64,000 bases of DNA from an uncultured Spartobacteria bacterium (GTDB lineage Bacteria; Verrucomicrobiota; Verrucomicrobiia; Chthoniobacterales; Chthoniobacteraceae): the NCBI GenBank assembly GCA_903882875.1, contig CAIRYQ010000124.1:1-64000 (forward strand). The letters run 5' to 3'. The notes below the pieces were generated by a model. That model was given only the letters and a program-made list of their open reading frames with translations. It had not been told where the DNA came from and made no database searches. How positions within the stretch are numbered: position 1 is the stretch's first letter; each line of letters opens with the position of its first letter. A program made the translations under genes and the position numbers. Of this stretch, positions 53,835 through 64,000 are shown one piece after another.

Positions 53835-54826
53835 GAGTCGGAGCAGAGGAGCAAAATTTTTCCTGCGCGCTGCGGGCGCTGCGCGTGCGCGAGGGCGGCG
53901 GCAATCTGATCGAGCGGATACACGGCCTCGACGGGTGTGAAGATCACGCCGCGCGCTGCGAGCGATGCGAGTTCGCCGAGCAACTCGGCGGCGGCGGATT
54001 TTCCGGCCCGCTGATACCAGCGTGTGATCCAGAATCCGCGCCACGCGATGTCCTGAAAGATGAGCTGGCCGTTCGGAATTTTCAGCGGCTGGCGGGCCAT
54101 CGCGCCGTACGTCGCAATCGTTCCGCCGGGCACGAGTGCGCCAGCGATACGCGTAGCGCTGTCGCCGCCGACGGCATTCAGCGCGAGGCGCACGGGCTCG
54201 CCACCAGTCACGGACTTGATTTCAGCGGAAAGTTTTTCACCCTCGACGAGCACGGCATCCGCGCCTGCGGCCTTGAGTTCATCCACGAGTTCCGGGCGGC
54301 GCACGACGTTCACGGTGCGCCAGCCGAAGTGCCGTGCGAGACGGATCACGCAGCGGCCCACGGCGGAGTTTGCGGCGTTCTGCACGATCCATTCGCCGGG
54401 CTGGAGCGTGACGAATTCGCGGAGCATGACGAGTGCGGTCGCGGGATTGATGTGCAGCATCGCGGCCTGTTCCAGCGGCACGTCCGGTCTGATTTTCACG
54501 AGTTCGCTGGCGTGCGCATTGCCCGCCTCGCGCCATGTGCCGAAGCGGTGCGGCAGCAGCACGACATCGCCCGGGGCAAAGGCGTTCACGTCTGCGCCGC
54601 ACTCTTCGACGACGCCCACCCCTTCGACGCCGGGTGTGCCGGGCAGCTCGGGACGAATCGGATATTTGCCCTCAAGCACGTTGATGTCCGCGGGATTGAT
54701 GGGCGCAAATTTCACGCGCACGCGCACCTCGCCGACGGTGGGCGAGGGGAGATTGATCGTCTCCAGCTTTGCGACGGCCTGCGGATCGCCGTGCTCACGG
54801 ATGATGATGGCTCGGATTTTTTGCAT
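53831..54826 (-). CDS. MDR-family reductase, 2-enoyl thioester reductase (MECR/Etr1)-like
   Basis: A 331-residue medium-chain reductase without zinc residues. N-terminal I-N-P-A-D-I-N-V-L-E-G-K-Y-P, G-V-E-G-V-G and the central Q-N-A-A-N-S-A-V-G motif are characteristic of MECR/Etr1-type NADPH-dependent trans-2-enoyl-CoA/ACP reductases. It could be the enoyl reductase of fatty acid synthesis; being just upstream of plsY and gpsA supports a lipid role. The first gene of the four-gene minus-strand unit. Confidence 0.8.
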   Translation of the reverse strand: MQKIRAIIIREHGDPQAVAKLETINLPSPTVGEVRVRVKFAPINPADINVLEGKYPIRPELPGTPGVEGVGVVEECGADVNAFAPGDVVLLPHRFGTWREAGNAHASELVKIRPDVPLEQAAMLHINPATALVMLREFVTLQPGEWIVQNAANSAVGRCVIRLARHFGWRTVNVVRRPELVDELKAAGADAVLVEGEKLSAEIKSVTGGEPVRLALNAVGGDSATRIAGALVPGGTIATYGAMARQPLKIPNGQLIFQDIAWRGFWITRWYQRAGKSAAAELLGELASLAARGVIFTPVEAVYPLDQIAAALAHAQRPQRAGKILLLCSDS

Positions 54827-54928
54827 GAGGGCAAAGACGATGCCGCGTCGCGAGTCCGCTGCAAGCCCGCGGGTAATCGCAATCCGAGGAGCGTGCAGTG
54901 CCGGTCACAAACACACCACGCGCGCTCT

Positions 54929-55000
54929 TTACTGAGATGCCTTGGTTGCACGCGCGGAGACGATCGCGGCGAGCGCAAGAAAAAGAAAGAGGCGAAACAT
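54929..55000 (-). CDS. Candidate 23-residue hydrophobic mini-ORF
   Basis: ATG at 55000 to TAA at 54929. The peptide opens M-F-R-L-F-L-F-L-A-L-A-A-I-V-S-A and ends R-A-T-K-A-S-Q, a signal-peptide-like or single-span peptide. It lies between the clpC terminator and the MDR gene on the same strand. The upstream ribosome site (gtggaa) is weak. It may be a leader peptide, a small membrane protein or chance. Confidence 0.3.
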   Translation of the reverse strand: MFRLFLFLALAAIVSARATKASQ

Positions 55001-55035
55001 TTCCACGGGGTGAAGTGCATCCCCGCCCGTCGTCA

Positions 55036-55088
55036 GTGAAAAAAGGAAGGGCGGGCGAGCTTTCGACTGGGGGAATGCTCGCCCGCCC
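55036..55088 (-). terminator. Intrinsic terminator of clpC
   Basis: A perfect 12-bp stem (GGGCGGGCGAGC, 55077-55088 on the minus strand, with 55049-55060) around a 16-base loop, followed on the minus strand by TTCCTTTTTTCAC. It lies 27 bases past the clpC stop. Confidence 0.92.
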
Positions 55089-55114
55089 TCGGAGGAGGAA
55101 TCTGTGTGCGCCCG

Positions 55115-57598
<2,484 letters not shown>

Positions 57599-57808
57599 CA
57601 TGTTTGGTTGAGCTATCCCCGTGCCTCGCCGCATGTGCTCCGCACTTCGCGTGAAATGGAGCGATGCAACAGGGATGCGACGCACATTGGAGCGTTCCAT
57701 CCATTTGCGCAAGGTGTGACATCACGGCGCGCGGAAATATTTTGCAGCGACAGAAATGTCCCGCTGGCGCACTTGCGTTTCCAGTTCCGCCGTGCAAAGA
57801 GTCCGTGC

Positions 57809-58396
57809 ATGAAACTCCTCTCACTTGCCGCCGCCATCCTCACAGCCACCACCTTTGCCGCCCGCGCGGAAGTCAGCCCGATCCATCTCACGGTCGAGCA
57901 GGTGACCAAGACCGATGCGAAAGCGGGGGCAAGGGGCCAGCCGTCCTTTGACAAGACGCAGACGCGTTCGCTGAAGATTCGGGTGGACAACAATTCCAAG
58001 GAGGCGTTCGACGGCCTGGTGATCAAATACTGGTTCCTCGGACACGGGATGACCGAGCACGGCACGAAGATCCTCGTCGAAGGTGAACGCAAGGCCACAA
58101 TCGCTCCTCGCGGCAAGGAAAACGTTGAGAGCGAAGTCGTGACGAAGCAGTATGTCGAAGCTCACAGCAATGTTGCCGCGAGAGGCAGGGTCGGTGCGAT
58201 GGGCGCGGCGACCAAAGTGCCGGCCTCCGGCGAAAAGCTGGTGGGCTACGCGGTGCGGGCGTTGAAAGACGGGAAGGTGCTCGCTGAGTACTACAGCGAT
58301 CTCAGCTACAAGGAGATCATTGACAAACCGGGCGCTGCGGCTCCGGCACCTGCGGCTGGTGCGGCACCGGGGGCAAAGCCGCCCGTAAAAAAGTAA
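57809..58396 (+). CDS. Exported protein of unknown function
   Basis: A 195-residue protein from ATG 57809; the same frame is open long upstream but only as antisense of clpC. The signal peptide is M-K-L-L-S-L-A-A-A-I-L-T-A-T-T-F-A-A-R-A-E. The mature region is a compact beta-type domain (I-R-V-D-N-N-S-K-E-A-F-D-G-L-V-I-K-Y-W-F-L) with an Ala/Pro/Gly-rich C-terminal tail. It does not match a family I know. It is convergent with the amidase gene (14-base gap). Confidence 0.7.
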   Translation: MKLLSLAAAILTATTFAARAEVSPIHLTVEQVTKTDAKAGARGQPSFDKTQTRSLKIRVDNNSKEAFDGLVIKYWFLGHGMTEHGTKILVEGERKATIAPRGKENVESEVVTKQYVEAHSNVAARGRVGAMGAATKVPASGEKLVGYAVRALKDGKVLAEYYSDLSYKEIIDKPGAAAPAPAAGAAPGAKPPVKK

Positions 58397-58410
58397 GCCT
58401 GCGCTTTCCG

Positions 58411-59103
58411 CTATTCCGCTGCGAGCATCGCACCGGCACCGCGGCGCTGGATCAGGATGCCGCGAGCGATCGCCTGAGCGAGCAACTCGCGATATTCGCA
58501 GCTCCCGCAGCGACGCCCCTCGATCGGATTGCTGAAGTAGCCGCATTCCACGAGCACCGCAGGATAGAGAGCCTTGCGCAGCACGCGGTAGTTTGCCGTG
58601 TGGATCCCGCGCGATGAAGCCCCGGGAATCGCCGCCACTTGGTTGAGGATATTTTGCGCGATGCGTGCGGAGCACGGCGAAGTGTAGTACACTTCCGTCC
58701 CGCGAATGCCCGACCGCGGCGTGTCGTTGAAATGCACGCTCACGAAAATCACGTTGCTCTGGCGGTTCGAGATCGCCGCGCGCGTGTCCAGCGGGATGAA
58801 CGTGTCGTCGCTCCGCGTGAGCACCGTGCGGAATCCGGCGGATGCGACCTTCGGGCGCAGGCGCATCACCACATCGAGCGTAGCATCCTTTTCGCGCCCG
58901 GCGTAGCGCGAGGTCGTCCCGCTGTCGTGCCCGCCGTGCCCCGCGTCGAGCACCACGCCGGAAAATGTGCGGCTCGTGTCCTTCACGCCCGTCGCGCACG
59001 AGGAGAAAATGCACGCCGCCACGCACCCGGCGATCAGCGCGAGCGTGCGACGCACCTTGCCACTCGCGCTCGGTTCGGGGAGGATCGCTGGAATGTTTTT
59101 CAT
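58411..59103 (-). CDS. N-acetylmuramoyl-L-alanine amidase (Amidase_3), lipoprotein
   Basis: A 230-residue protein whose N-terminus has a basic stretch then A-C-I-F-S-S-C, a lipobox giving a lipid-anchored enzyme. The zinc ligands of Amidase_3 are visible: [15 protein letters not shown] (Glu), S-V-H-F-N (His) and V-E-C-G-Y (catalytic Glu), so it should cleave the amide bond of peptidoglycan. It is short: no AMIN or LysM domain. Its start overlaps the divergent DUF255 gene by 11 bases. Confidence 0.9.
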   Translation of the reverse strand: MKNIPAILPEPSASGKVRRTLALIAGCVAACIFSSCATGVKDTSRTFSGVVLDAGHGGHDSGTTSRYAGREKDATLDVVMRLRPKVASAGFRTVLTRSDDTFIPLDTRAAISNRQSNVIFVSVHFNDTPRSGIRGTEVYYTSPCSARIAQNILNQVAAIPGASSRGIHTANYRVLRKALYPAVLVECGYFSNPIEGRRCGSCEYRELLAQAIARGILIQRRGAGAMLAAE

Positions 59104-61366
59104 GTCAAAATGCGCTCGTTGGAAATCCGCGGCACTTCTGCTCGCACAGGCGATCCAGTGTCAAGCAGCCGACGCGCCAAATTCCAAACCCAACACACCC
59201 GTGGCCGCCTCATCGCAATCCCCGCAATTCACCAACCGCCTCGCGAAGGAAAAATCACCCTACCTTCTCCAGCACCAGCACAACCCCGTGGACTGGATGC
59301 CGTGGGGCGCGGAGGCATTTGAGCGCGCGAAAAAGGAGAACAATCCAATCTTCCTCAGCATCGGCTACTCGACGTGCCACTGGTGCCACGTCATGGCGCA
59401 CGAATCGTTCGAGGACGCAGCGACCGCGCAGTATATGAACGAGCACTTCGTCTGCATCAAAGTGGATCGCGAGGAGCGGCCCGATGTGGACAAAGTGTAT
59501 ATGACCTTCGTGCAGGCCACGACCGGCGGTGGTGGCTGGCCGATGAGCGTGTGGCTCACTCCGGATCTGAAGCCCTTCCTCGGCGGCACCTATTTCCCGC
59601 CGCAGGATCGCGGCGGACGCCCGAGCTTCCGCAACATCCTCGCGCGGATCGCCGACGGGTGGAAAAGCGATCGCGATGGCATCGTGAAGCACGGCGATGA
59701 GGTCGCGCGCCAGCTCAACGAAGCCGCGGCGAGCACGGAATCAAACGCCGAGCAGCCCGGCCGCGCGAGCCTCTACGGTGGCCTCGGCCAGCTCGTGAAA
59801 CGCTTCGACGACGAGCACGGCGGCTTCGGCAGCTCGCCGAAATTTCCGCAGCCCAGTATTATCAATTTTCTCCTCCGCATGTCCGTGCGCCGTGGTCTCG
59901 GCGCAACGCCCGAGACGGAGGAGACCGACCGTGCGCGCGCGCGCAAGATGGCCCTTTTCACTCTCGAAAAAATGGCCGCGGGCGGAATGCACGATCACAT
60001 CGGCGGCGGCTTTCACCGCTATTCGGTGGACACCTACTGGCACATCCCGCACTTCGAGAAAATGCTCTACGATCAGGCGCAGCTCGCACGTGCATACGCG
60101 GACGCATTCCAGCTCACGCACGACAGACGCTGGGAAAAAATTGCGCGTGACGTGCTCGACTACGTGCTCCGTGACATGACCGACAAGGACGGCGGCTTTT
60201 ACTCCGCCGAGGACGCCGACTCGCTGCTCGCACACGGCAAGCCTTCGCATGGCGAAGGCGCATTCTACATCTGGACACAGGCGGAGATCGAATCACTGCT
60301 CGGCGAAGGTGCCGCGCTGTTCAAAAAATTCTACGGCGTCGAGGCCGATGGCAATGCTCCCGTCGGCAGCGATCCGATGCACGAGTTCACCGGCAGGAAC
60401 ACGCTCATCCAGCGGCTCAAGGTTGGCGATGCTGCGAAGGAATTCAAGAAGTCCGAAGCCGAGATCGAAGCCTCGCTCGCTGCGTCCCGCGCAAAACTTT
60501 TCGCCGTGCGTGCCGCGCGACCAAAGCCTCACCTCGACGACAAAATCATCGTCGCATGGAACGGCTTGATGGTCTCCGCGCTCTCACGCGCCGCACGGGT
60601 GCTCGACGAGCCGCGTTACCTCGCCGCGGCGCAGCGCAGTGCAAAATTCATCCGCGAAAACCTGTGGCGCGACGGCGCGCTCATCCGGAGTTTCCGTCAC
60701 GGGCCGAGCGGCATCGCCGCATTTGCAGACGACTACGCCGCGCTCATCGCCGGCTTGCTGGATTTGTACGAGGCCGACTTCGACACCGTGTGGCTGCAAT
60801 GGGCCGTCGAATTGCAGGTGAAGATGGACGCGCTTTTCCTCGACAAAGAGCATGGCGGATATTTCCAAACTGCGCCGGGTGCATCTGACATTTTGTTCCG
60901 CACGAAGGAAGACTACGATGGCGCAGAGCCCGCACCGGGCAGTCTCGCGGCCGCAAATCTCCTGCGGCTCGCGCAGATCACCGACTCGAAGGAACTCCGC
61001 GAACGCGCGGAGAAAACAATCGCGAGCGCAGCCGATCAGCTCGCGCGCCTGCCCAGCGCGATGACGCAGATGCTCTGTGCCGTGGACGCCTCGCTCGCAA
61101 AGCCGCGCCAGATCGTGATCGCGGGCAAGCGCGACGCCGCCGACACAAAGGCGCTTCTGCACGAAGTCCATGCCGCATTTTCACCGAACCAAATCGTGCT
61201 GTTTGCCGACGGTGGAGCGCACCAGCAATGGCTCGGGACGAAGCTCGAATTTTTCCGTGCCGTGACTACAGTGGACGGCAAGGCCGCAGCGTACGTTTGT
61301 GAAAATTTTACCTGCCAGGCTCCGGTGACTGATCCCGCAAAGCTCCGCGAGCTGCTCGCGCACTGA
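59093..61366 (+). CDS. DUF255/thioredoxin-domain protein (YyaL/SSP411-like), exported
   Basis: A 757-residue protein from ATG 59093 (ggggagga 7 bases upstream; ATG 59102 is three codons in). An N-terminal signal-like segment ([16 protein letters not shown]) precedes [20 protein letters not shown] and [14 protein letters not shown], the hallmark of the DUF255 thioredoxin-like domain (C-H-W-C). An (alpha/alpha)6-barrel follows with [14 protein letters not shown]. Members (human SSP411) are found in many bacteria; the enzymatic role is poorly known. Most family members are cytosolic, so the export signal is a slight oddity and could be chance. Confidence 0.88.
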   Translation: MFFMSKCARWKSAALLLAQAIQCQAADAPNSKPNTPVAASSQSPQFTNRLAKEKSPYLLQHQHNPVDWMPWGAEAFERAKKENNPIFLSIGYSTCHWCHVMAHESFEDAATAQYMNEHFVCIKVDREERPDVDKVYMTFVQATTGGGGWPMSVWLTPDLKPFLGGTYFPPQDRGGRPSFRNILARIADGWKSDRDGIVKHGDEVARQLNEAAASTESNAEQPGRASLYGGLGQLVKRFDDEHGGFGSSPKFPQPSIINFLLRMSVRRGLGATPETEETDRARARKMALFTLEKMAAGGMHDHIGGGFHRYSVDTYWHIPHFEKMLYDQAQLARAYADAFQLTHDRRWEKIARDVLDYVLRDMTDKDGGFYSAEDADSLLAHGKPSHGEGAFYIWTQAEIESLLGEGAALFKKFYGVEADGNAPVGSDPMHEFTGRNTLIQRLKVGDAAKEFKKSEAEIEASLAASRAKLFAVRAARPKPHLDDKIIVAWNGLMVSALSRAARVLDEPRYLAAAQRSAKFIRENLWRDGALIRSFRHGPSGIAAFADDYAALIAGLLDLYEADFDTVWLQWAVELQVKMDALFLDKEHGGYFQTAPGASDILFRTKEDYDGAEPAPGSLAAANLLRLAQITDSKELRERAEKTIASAADQLARLPSAMTQMLCAVDASLAKPRQIVIAGKRDAADTKALLHEVHAAFSPNQIVLFADGGAHQQWLGTKLEFFRAVTTVDGKAAAYVCENFTCQAPVTDPAKLRELLAH

Positions 61367-61486
61367 GCCGCGTGATTTTCTGAATACCGGCGGGACCGCT
61401 CCGTCCATCACAGGCGAACGGCCGACCTTGCACCGGCTGTCCTGCCGGTGCAAAAGGGAAGCCCCAAGAACAACCAACAACACACC

Positions 61487-61807
61487 ATGAAAAAACTCCT
61501 CATTGCATTCCTCATCGTTCCCTTCTGCGCATTTGCCGCGGACAAGCCTGCTAAGCCTGAAAAGCCCGCCGCTCCGAAAGCCGAGAAGGCGGACAAATAC
61601 CAAGTCACCGGTCCCGTGACCGAACTCACCGATACGAAAATCGTCGTGACGAAAGGCACCGAGCGATTCGAGGTCGCGCGCAGCGCCGACACGAAGGTGA
61701 CCGGCGATCTGAAGGTCGGCGCGAAGGTCACGATCAAGTACGTGATGACCGCTGCGACCGTGGATGTGAAGACCGACGAGAAAAAGGAAGCTCCCACGAA
61801 AAAGTAA
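61487..61807 (+). CDS. Small exported protein, OB-fold-like
   Basis: A 106-residue protein from ATG 61487, with signal peptide M-K-K-L-L-I-A-F-L-I-V-P-F-C-A-F-A-A-D, a Lys/Pro/Ala spacer, then a small beta domain (V-T-G-P-V-T-E-L-T-D-T-K-I-V-V, K-V-G-A-K-V-T-I-K-Y) of DUF5666-like/OB type. It is a periplasmic or surface protein of unknown role. A terminator follows at 61835. Confidence 0.75.
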   Translation: MKKLLIAFLIVPFCAFAADKPAKPEKPAAPKAEKADKYQVTGPVTELTDTKIVVTKGTERFEVARSADTKVTGDLKVGAKVTIKYVMTAATVDVKTDEKKEAPTKK

Positions 61808-61834
61808 TTTTCCCCGCGCATCGCGCGATCCAGC

Positions 61835-61870
61835 ACAGCCTCCGTCCGTAGTCCGGGCGGAGGCTGTTTT
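61835..61870 (+). terminator. Intrinsic terminator of the small exported gene
   Basis: ACAGCCTCCGTCCG (61835-61848) pairs with CGGGCGGAGGCTGT (61854-61867) with a single wobble/mismatch, followed by TTT. It ends the plus-strand transcript before the convergent rlmH gene. Confidence 0.85.
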
Positions 61871-61922
61871 GTCGTGAGAGCCGCGGGCTTCGATGCCGGC
61901 TGGCGTGGGCGTGGAAGCCGGG

Positions 61923-62366
61923 CTACCCGTCGCGGTGATAGGGCGTGCCGGAATTGATGCAGCGAGCGCGGTAGAGCTGTTCGAGGAGGACGACGAGTGC
62001 GAGTTCGTGCTGGAGGGTGAGGGAGCTCAGCGACCAACACCAGTCGGCGGCGCAGCGGATGTCGTCGCTGTGGCCATCCGCGCCGCCGACGAGGAATGCG
62101 ACGGACTTGGTGCGATGGAGTTCCCAGTCGGAAAGTTTGCGGGCGAGTTCGCGGGAGGTGACTTGTTTTCCGTGTTCGTCGAGGACGACGCGGAGCATTC
62201 CTTCGCTGCGGGCGAGCAGAGCCTTGCTTTCCTCGTCGCGTGTGGAGGCGCGCAGGGATTCGAGTGCGATGCCGTTCCTCGCAGGGAAGCGCGCGAGGTA
62301 TTCCGCGACGCCGGCCTTCGCGAAGGCGAGGCGCGGCTTGCCGATGGCGAAGACGTGCAGGCGCAT
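61923..62366 (-). CDS. rlmH: 23S rRNA (pseudouridine1915-N3)-methyltransferase
   Basis: A 147-residue SPOUT methyltransferase. Family motifs: F-L-V-G-G-A-D-G-H (SAM-knot region) and the C-terminal H-E-L-A-L-V-V-L-L-E-Q-L-Y-R-A with G-T-P-Y-H-R-D at the end. It modifies helix 69 of 23S rRNA. Length is normal. It is 3 bases from the stop of the upstream RNase R gene on the same strand, so the two form an operon of RNA-processing genes. Confidence 0.95.
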   Translation of the reverse strand: MRLHVFAIGKPRLAFAKAGVAEYLARFPARNGIALESLRASTRDEESKALLARSEGMLRVVLDEHGKQVTSRELARKLSDWELHRTKSVAFLVGGADGHSDDIRCAADWCWSLSSLTLQHELALVVLLEQLYRARCINSGTPYHRDG

Positions 62367-62369
62367 CGC

Positions 62370-64000
62370 CTAGACGGGCGCGAAGTCAATCATCCGGCGC
62401 GCGGCGTCCACTCGGCAGACGATCACTTTCACTTCGTCGCCGATCTTGAAGATGCGCTTCGTGCGACGGTTCACGAATGAGGAGCGTACGCGGTCGAAGA
62501 CGTAAGGCCCGCCGGGCAGCGAGTCGGCGGCGATGAGGCCCGTAGTGTCGGCATCCGGCAGCTCGACCGTGAGGCCGTGGATGCGCGCGTCGGAGACGAT
62601 CGCGCGGAATGTCTGCGGCTTCTGCGAGTCGAGCTGGCGCTGGAAGAATTCGATCTTCTTCACAAGGCGGCTCTCCTGCTCGGCCTGCGCGGAGGTGCGC
62701 TCGGTGTCGGAGATGTGCTTGGAAAGTTCCGTGAGTTCCTTGCGGCTTGGGCCGCGCTCGCCGGCGAGGACGCGGTGCGCGACGAGGTCGGCGTACCGGC
62801 GGATGGGGCTGGTAAAGTGCAAGTAGTTCGCTTTATGCAATCCGTAATGCCCGAGCGGGTCGGGGCTGTATGCGGCGCGGCGCAGGCTCTTGAGAAAATC
62901 AATCTTCAGCCGGAATTCGTCGGGCCGCCCGCGAATGGCGGAGAGCATGCGCATGACTTCCTTGCGCTGCGTCATGTCGCCGAGCTTCAGCCCGGCGGTG
63001 GCGGCGTTCTTGCGAAATTCATTGAGCCGATCCGGGTCGGGCTTCTCGTGGATGCGGTAAATGCACGGGACGTTTCGACGCTGCGTTTCTTTTGCGACGG
63101 CTTCATTCGCGAGCAGCATGAATTCCTCGACGAGCTGGTGCGACTCGTCGTTCACGAGGCGCTCCATGCGATCGGCGCGGCCCTCGGCGTCGAGCCAGAT
63201 TTTGATCTCGGGAAAGTCGAGATCGAGCGAGCCTGCGGCGAAGCGGTGCTTCCGCACGAGTGAAGCGAGCTGCCACGAGTTTTGCACGGCCTTCATCACA
63301 TCGGGCGAAAAGCCGGCGACGTGTTCACCTTTGATCATCGCCATCGCCTGTTTGTAGGTGAGGCGCGCGTGGACCTGGATGACGGTCTTTGCAAAACGGA
63401 CGTGGGAGATTTTTCCCTGCGCCGTGAGATCGAAAAACACGGAGTGCGCGAGCCGGGGAATGCCTGCGCGCAGCGAACAGAGATCCGCGCTGAGTCGGAA
63501 GGGGAGCATCGGGATGCAGCGATCCACGAGATAGGTGGAGTTCGCGCGGCGGCGCGCCTCCTTGTCGAGCGCGCTGCCGGGGCGGACGTAGTGTGCGACG
63601 TCGGCGATGTGGACGGTGAGCTGCCAGCCGTGCGCGGTGCGTTCGACGGAAGTCGCGTCGTCGTGATCCTTCGCGTCGTCGGGATCGATCGTAAGGACGA
63701 ACTGCCCGCGGCAGTCCTCGCGCTTCGCGATGACGGCGTCTGAGATGTCGTCGGGCACCGCGGCGGCTTCGCGTTCGCATGCCTCGGGAAATTCCGCAGG
63801 GAGATCGTGGCCTCGGATGACGGAGAGCATGTCCACGCCAGGTGCGCCGACAGCGCCGAGCAACTCGGTGATGCGACCCGTCGGCAGTTCGACTGCGTCG
63901 CTCCACGGGTCGAGGTGGAGCGCGACTTTGTCGCCGGCGCGCGGCGGACGCGCGAGCGCCTTGCCACCGCTGCGCACGAGGAAGACGTGAGGGTTCCGCG
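62370..64000 (-). CDS. rnr: Ribonuclease R / RNase II-family exoribonuclease (5' truncated by window edge)
   Basis: 543 residues are visible; the frame is open to the window edge (F-L-V-R-S-G-G-K before the GTG at 63977), so the N-terminal CSD/S1 domains lie outside. The RNB catalytic motif T-I-D-P-D-D-A-K-D-H-D-D-A-T is intact, with its four Asp residues, and F-T-S-P-I-R-R-Y-A-D-L marks the C-terminal RNB block. A last S1-like segment ends in R-M-I-D-F-A-P-V without the usual basic tail of E. coli RNase R. The choice between rnr and rnb is not certain without the N-terminus. Confidence 0.9.
   Translation of the reverse strand, partial: RNPHVFLVRSGGKALARPPRAGDKVALHLDPWSDAVELPTGRITELLGAVGAPGVDMLSVIRGHDLPAEFPEACEREAAAVPDDISDAVIAKREDCRGQFVLTIDPDDAKDHDDATSVERTAHGWQLTVHIADVAHYVRPGSALDKEARRRANSTYLVDRCIPMLPFRLSADLCSLRAGIPRLAHSVFFDLTAQGKISHVRFAKTVIQVHARLTYKQAMAMIKGEHVAGFSPDVMKAVQNSWQLASLVRKHRFAAGSLDLDFPEIKIWLDAEGRADRMERLVNDESHQLVEEFMLLANEAVAKETQRRNVPCIYRIHEKPDPDRLNEFRKNAATAGLKLGDMTQRKEVMRMLSAIRGRPDEFRLKIDFLKSLRRAAYSPDPLGHYGLHKANYLHFTSPIRRYADLVAHRVLAGERGPSRKELTELSKHISDTERTSAQAEQESRLVKKIEFFQRQLDSQKPQTFRAIVSDARIHGLTVELPDADTTGLIAADSLPGGPYVFDRVRSSFVNRRTKRIFKIGDEVKVIVCRVDAARRMIDFAPV

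Overview
The window looks like a GC-rich chromosome segment from a Verrucomicrobiota bacterium, probably near Chthoniobacter (Spartobacteria/Chthoniobacterales). Three features point there: a 'Verru_Chthon cassette' (prepilin-like proteins B, C and A, about 18.9-25.4 kb), a giant autotransporter-repeat protein ending in a PEP-CTERM sorting signal (27.0-39.2 kb), and the FAD_oxidored and TIGR03663-like families common in PVC bacteria. No rRNA is present, so placement rests on gene content alone. There is one tRNA, a tRNA-Leu(UAG) at 12738-12819.

Layout. (1) 0-12.7 kb is an accessory region: a truncated C39-like peptidase, an unknown HTH-type protein, a pseudogene with two in-frame amber stops, then a 2265-residue fusion of a secreted leucine-rich-repeat domain, a membrane polysaccharide synthase of the cellulose-synthase-like (CslA/C-like) GT2 type, and a C-terminal glycoside-hydrolase-like domain. 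A PQQ-type beta-propeller protein is translationally coupled to it. A tyrosine recombinase and a frameshifted small membrane ORF sit next to the tRNA-Leu, so this may be an integrated island. (2) 13.0-18.9 kb holds a lipoprotein overlapping a FabZ-like hotdog protein, two large GT-C-like membrane proteins and an ALG5/DPM1-like GT2, suggesting lipid-linked glycosylation. (3) 18.9-39.2 kb is a surface/secretion locus: cassette B-C-A on the minus strand, a 1.6 kb intergenic region with several inverted repeats, and the divergently oriented 4066-residue PATR/PEP-CTERM protein. Cassette protein D is not visible.

(4) 39.3-44.0 kb holds a secreted FAD oxidoreductase, a PanB-superfamily enzyme, a SAM methyltransferase and a PIG-L deacetylase. 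(5) 44.2-64.0 kb is mostly core metabolism and housekeeping: scpA-scpB-pheA; a mannonate/fructuronate-type SDR facing a GntP permease; RidA; a GT2; hpt; an operon of enoyl-reductase-like MDR, membrane-anchored C39-like peptidase, plsY and gpsA; clpC with a textbook terminator; an Amidase_3 lipoprotein; a DUF255/thioredoxin-like protein; small exported proteins; rlmH; and the 3' part of an RNase R gene running off the window.

The most unusual item is the LRR-GT2-hydrolase fusion, which would join recognition, synthesis and trimming of an exopolysaccharide in one chain. All functional calls come from motif recognition by eye; no database search was run.
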